A stretch of 34,093 nucleotides of DNA from DASQWC01 sp035640475 (GTDB lineage: Bacteria; Actinomycetota; JAICYB01). The notes beneath the pieces were generated by a model. That model did not search any database. It saw only the letters and a program-made list of their open reading frames with translations, and was not told where the DNA came from. The stretch lies in the NCBI GenBank assembly GCA_035640475.1, contig DASQWC010000191.1, positions 1-34,093 of the forward strand. The letters run 5' to 3'. A program made the position numbers and the translations under genes. Of the stretch, positions 32,901 through 34,093 are shown one piece after another (position 1 is the stretch's first letter; each line of letters opens with the position of its first letter).

Positions 32901-34093
32901 CGCTCGCGAGCGTGGGCGCCTCAGGCATCGATGTGTCGACGGTTGCCGTACGTGGAGAACGCCTCGTCCTCTACCACTCGATCATCGGCGGTCCCCGAGA
33001 CGATCCGCGGAGGTTCGAGGCGGAGTGTTTGATGCTTCATGAGATCGATGAGAACGGTCGATTGCTCATGACAATTCTTTTCGATCCACACGATCTCGAC
33101 GCCGCACTTGCCGAGCTGGACGAGCGATACCTAGTCGGCGAAGGACGCTCCTACGCCGAGATCCTCCGGTTACACGCGGGTCATCGCGACTCTCACAAGC
33201 ACCGTGACTGGAAGGCTTACCGCGACCGCCTCGCGCCCGATTTCGTCATGGTGGACCACCGTCCCGCGGGAGCCGGGACCGTCGAAGGACCCGACGCGCA
33301 GCAGCGCTACGCGCAAGCGCTTGTCGAGATAGCTCCCGAAGCTCGTCACGACGTTCTGGAGATCGTGGCGATCTCTTCGGATCGCGTCCTCATTAGTCAG
33401 CGGATACGAACTTCAAACAACAGTCTCGTCGATAGGGAGCTTCCCTCGTTGGCACTCGCTCAGTCATCTAACGGAAAGCTCGCGCGCATCGAGGTCTTTC
33501 CGTTGGACCGCAGAGCCGACGCGCTGGCGCGGTTCGAGGAGCTTGGTCGAAACGAATCGACCGGCACGCTCGAAAACGCGTGTTCGCGATTGACCGGACG
33601 CTTCATCGACGCCTTTGAACGTCGTGATTGGGACATGATTACCGAAATCCTCGCGCCCGACTCTACCTTCGAAGATCGACGAGCCGGACTCGGCACTCGA
33701 AGTGACGGCAAAGATGCCTTCCTCGCGATGCTGAACTCGTTCGCGAGCGTGGGCGCTGCAGTCATCGATTTGTCGACGGTCGCTGTACGCGGAGAACGGC
33801 TAATCCTTTACCACTCGATCATCGGCGGCCCCCGAGACGATCCGCGGAGGTTCGAGGCGGAGTGTCTGATGCTTTATGAGATCGACCAGAACGGCCGGTT
33901 GCTCATGACGATCCTGCTCGATCCCCACGATCTCGATGCCGCGTTCGATGAACTCGACGACCGTTACATCGCCGGCGAGGGCTCCCGCCACGAACCGGTG
34001 TGGAGTGTCATCGTTGGAAGCCTCGCGTCTTTCAACGAGCATGATTGGCGCCGATTCCGGCAGTTCAGGACACCAGACTACGCCCTCATCGAT
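26963..34093 (+). CDS. giant adenylyl cyclase - AAA ATPase - TPR protein with tandem NTF2-like array (3' end beyond window)
   Basis: 2377 open codons without a stop. (a) Double zinc ribbon, cysteines 3, 6, 17, 20 and 28, 31, 42, 45. (b) Class III cyclase, about 62-235: metal aspartates D71 (FADMTGST) and D115 (KFTGDG), adenine-type K111, and DVVGDAVNVAARLEG with the transition-state N and R. (c) ATPase, about 250-620: Walker A GSPGLGKT (277-284), Walker B VLVLEDLHWAE around D395. (d) TPR-like helices, about 630-1080. (e) From about residue 1090, ten alternating NTF2/SnoaL-like modules, the last cut by the edge. Parts a-d form a known actinobacterial signalling architecture of roughly 1100 residues that makes cAMP; the array doubles it. 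The start is taken as CTG at 26963, since an in-frame TGA lies 10 bases upstream, AGGAGG stands 4 bases before, and no ATG/GTG/TTG precedes the zinc ribbon. Confidence 0.85.
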   Translation, partial: MDCPSCGGRNRDGARFCTFCGTTLALKCPACGTDLLAGARFCDSCGAPVGAEPAAEPVVAARKVVTVLFADMTGSTSLEEEMDAETVRSLLDRFYATIRAEVDKRGGRVVKFTGDGLMAAFGIPEVHEDDASRALEAAIGMCAATAEFAEATGHTAISLKVGVNTGEVVVIEADDDVVGDAVNVAARLEGAARAGEVLVGEETWRLTRGTSSFEPVAPLTLKGKSEPVPAYRLVALGGAADTLATPFVGRDAELETLLSAFEQAVAAKAARLVTIVGSPGLGKTRLARELAARLADRAVVRETRCDPTSATFAPIAEALREANSIPESANEIEVVGALLARLPEEEPERERIASRAAAVLGAGIPGSTEETFWALRRMIESAAARDLPRVLVLEDLHWAEPLLLDLVEHLAEWIRDAPVLLVGTARPELRDMRPSLTEGGRASAVIALEGLDRRATEQLAIGLLGTEEVPSELLAKIPASTEGNPLFVRELVRMLVDDGVLRRDGEAWTVTVDVEAIEVPPTIQSLLAARMDRLRNDERAVVELASVVGKEFYRGALQELASIQVREQLDACLESLRRKELIEPVGTYWIDEPVFRFHHALIRDAAYRRLLKESRADVHERVAAWIERKTNDVIGEHEELIGYHFEQAHEYLKQLGRLDDHAVELGRRAAALLGEAAQRALDRDDLPAAASLAGRALVRLSDDDEQRSALLLVRCEALLSMGDVSTGANAVAELERTADSPRLTAWTTCFAGQLSNYTEPERLRETEKRVAAAAAELVELGDPAGAAKAHTVHGSTLARLGRFAECEAALDAALTAAREANDRRRITAVLGSAPLAALWGPNPVSRAGGRCLDLVRLSRITTGSPAVEVTSTRCQAVLEAFRGRADAARRMLRSVRRTLEELGLQHELLETELFMGYVELVAGDADAAEPHLSVAHDGFRFVGVDVLAAQSSALLARAQLQLGDIEAAERFADESEHLAGQDLKASIAWRAVRAEILAHRGAFDEAKSLAESAVEIASRTDALIDHGDACRALAAVCAAAGDAAAARSASDRAFALYERKGATALLGEPAVEIRAPAPEAAPSRSVPGNAAFRNALHIADLFEARDWDAMRAQLAEDLVLLDRRRVVGIDFVNSREKYIEQFKIVADVGTRRIDNTLIATRGELLALLRCNYIGADIGSSPFQVELLLLFEFDENGRHVSGVLFDTDNLDEAIAELDERFVAGEGAEIENIVRASQAFAHMYNERNWDGLRALFADDCVFVDHRLAALGSMGVNEFVRALQELIELIPGRRAFATSFVAAFAPYVAVYGYDMSGHTADGALIHENFHHVWQLDADGLVSLFEFYPEEGLAAALERFEELTARRAAPALENNATHSWLIFDRSFEARDWDACRALLSEDVFFDDRRRGLRHSAAGRDEYMDVMKAAADVAGRFDSETLAVRGERLVLKHMTATGRHAPTGLETQFLSVQEWTDGHLVRMVNFDSDDLDAALAELDERFVANEGAEIEHVVRSCQAFTHMYNERDWNALRALFADDCVVVDHRPAALGTIGADEYVRALRELVDLIPGRRAVVESYEAFAPNIAVTRYDMRGLTADGADIQEIFHTLWQVNADGLSRTEFYPEEGLVAALERFEELTAQRSLPSPENEATRVWVELRRHFEARDWDAFSGLLSPDASFDDRRTLIANPPARGREAVVEVIKTVSATGIIRAESTTLATRGERLMLGRVILRGADVGSAPFETEVLSLVELDEAGRVGSWVVFDSEDSDAAFDELDERFFAGEGTPFAAELTGLMISAIGSMNDRDWPGLRASMTDDLAFVDHRPASLSESWGADRRVSELRELLELMSSYRCRISNILVLRLPYSVVRIVISGTLEDGFELEIVYLMLGEIRNGLLARMELFPEEALDAALARLEELDRGESSDALENACSRFTGRFVDAFEQRDWDTITESLAPDSGFEDRRAGLGTRSDGKEAVLAMLDSLASVGASGIDVSTVAVRGERLVLYHSIIGGPRDDPRRFEAECLMLHEIDENGRLLMTILFDPHDLDAALAELDERYLVGEGRSYAEILRLHAGHRDSHKHRDWKAYRDRLAPDFVMVDHRPAGAGTVEGPDAQQRYAQALVEIAPEARHDVLEIVAISSDRVLISQRIRTSNNSLVDRELPSLALAQSSNGKLARIEVFPLDRRADALARFEELGRNESTGTLENACSRLTGRFIDAFERRDWDMITEILAPDSTFEDRRAGLGTRSDGKDAFLAMLNSFASVGAAVIDLSTVAVRGERLILYHSIIGGPRDDPRRFEAECLMLYEIDQNGRLLMTILLDPHDLDAAFDELDDRYIAGEGSRHEPVWSVIVGSLASFNEHDWRRFRQFRTPDYALID
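30117..30147. repeat. 14-bp perfect hairpin before the NTF2 array
   Basis: GCGCCTTTGCGCTC (30117-30130), loop TAT, then GAGCGCAAAGGCGC (30134-30147). It lies inside the coding sequence near the end of the TPR-like part, about 80 bases before the first NTF2-like module. It is comparable in quality to the hairpins around fadD3. Confidence 0.65.
32731..33145 (+). repeat. A4 module, near-duplicate of A5 (33568-33982)
   Basis: This 415-base stretch and the one 837 bases downstream are highly similar at the DNA level. Positions 32972-33028 and 33809-33865 (57 bases) differ at one base only, with an exact 36-base run (32993-33028). Other A modules are clearly more diverged, so this pair arose by a recent duplication of an A-B unit or was homogenised by gene conversion. 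Confidence 0.75.
33568..33982 (+). repeat. A5 module, near-duplicate of A4
   Basis: Downstream copy of the pair starting at 32731, offset by exactly 837 bases (279 codons) with no indel visible across the whole module. The reading frame is kept, and many differences are at third codon positions, indicating that the protein sequence is under selection after duplication. Confidence 0.75.

Larger units (their letters stand above)
30229..34093 (+). repeat. tandem array of alternating NTF2/SnoaL-like modules (five A-B pairs, last B cut)
   Basis: Each module starts with a helix ending in a conserved R-D-W-D-type motif. The Trp codons of the A modules are at 30281, 31124, 31949, 32792 and 33629; those of the B modules at 30701, 31532, 32372, 33209 and 34046. 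A-to-A steps are 843, 825, 843 and 837 bases, all multiples of three. A modules share EARDWDA, DRR, RGERL, a strand with DENGR and a helix DLDAALAELDERFVAGEGAE. B modules share MYNERDWDALRALFADDC, VDHRPAALG, a strand with YDM and FYPEEGLAAALERFEEL. The D of VDHR falls where the catalytic aspartate of ketosteroid isomerase (VEDP) lies. The fold call is from pattern, not from a search. Confidence 0.75.

Noticed and set aside
30229..34093. CRISPR or mobile repeat array
   Set aside because: The repeat is about 840 bases, always in frame and conserved at protein level, so it is a protein-domain array.

Overview
The window is very GC-rich, tightly packed DNA with many GTG starts, 4-base start/stop overlaps and apparently leaderless promoters. 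It carries an F420-type (LLM) oxidoreductase, a wax-ester/DGAT enzyme, two P450s and several acyl-CoA dehydrogenase, crotonase and acyl-CoA ligase genes. Together these point to an actinobacterium (Actinomycetota) that degrades steroids or other polycyclic/branched lipids. The exact class cannot be fixed from the sequence. No rRNA, tRNA, insertion sequence or CRISPR was seen, and no stretch longer than about 90 bases lacks a gene.

Layout. (1) 4253 to 1, minus strand: a five-gene run of acyl-CoA dehydrogenase alpha (FadE30-like), a beta-type partner, IpdF-like dehydrogenase, a SAM methyltransferase and a TrmH/SpoU rRNA methyltransferase cut by the window edge. (2) 4279-11335, plus strand: an eight-gene operon of SDR, LLM oxidoreductase, crotonase, GNAT, CaiB-type CoA-transferase, FadD3-like HIP-CoA ligase, an unknown protein and a small TMEM97/EXPERA-like membrane protein. 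IpdF, FadE30-like and FadD3-like proteins around one divergent promoter are the signature of steroid C/D-ring (HIP) catabolism. (3) 13771-11301, minus: two P450s. (4) 13799-15786, plus: a second acyl-CoA dehydrogenase alpha/beta pair. (5) 18112-15783, minus: acyl-CoA ligase plus an SDR. (6) 18160-20098, plus: crotonase plus a metallo-beta-lactamase-fold hydrolase. (7) 20964-20095, minus: a 2,4-dienoyl-CoA-reductase-like SDR, divergent from (8) an acyl-CoA ligase (20982-22499, plus). (9) 23718-22435, minus: a membrane-anchored esterase. (10) 23780-26874, plus: WS/DGAT acyltransferase, a cyclase/kynurenine-formamidase-fold hydrolase and a crotonase with no catalytic glutamates.

At the right end (26963 to beyond 34093) lies one giant open frame with no stop in the window. 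It has a double zinc ribbon, a class III adenylyl cyclase domain with its catalytic residues, an AAA/NACHT-like ATPase and a TPR-like helical region. An array of at least ten NTF2/SnoaL-like modules follows, in an alternating A-B pattern of about 280 residues per pair, still running when the window ends. A CRP-like palindrome lies just upstream of this gene. Ketosteroid isomerase has the NTF2 fold, so a sterol- or lipid-sensing cyclase beside a steroid-degradation cluster is an attractive but unproven idea. It is the most unusual object here.

Other notable structures are two strong perfect hairpins flanking the start of the FadD3-like gene (18-bp and 13-bp stems), a palindrome-rich 3' tail on the FadE30-like gene, back-to-back divergent promoters whose -10 boxes overlap, and convergent genes whose stop codons interlock.
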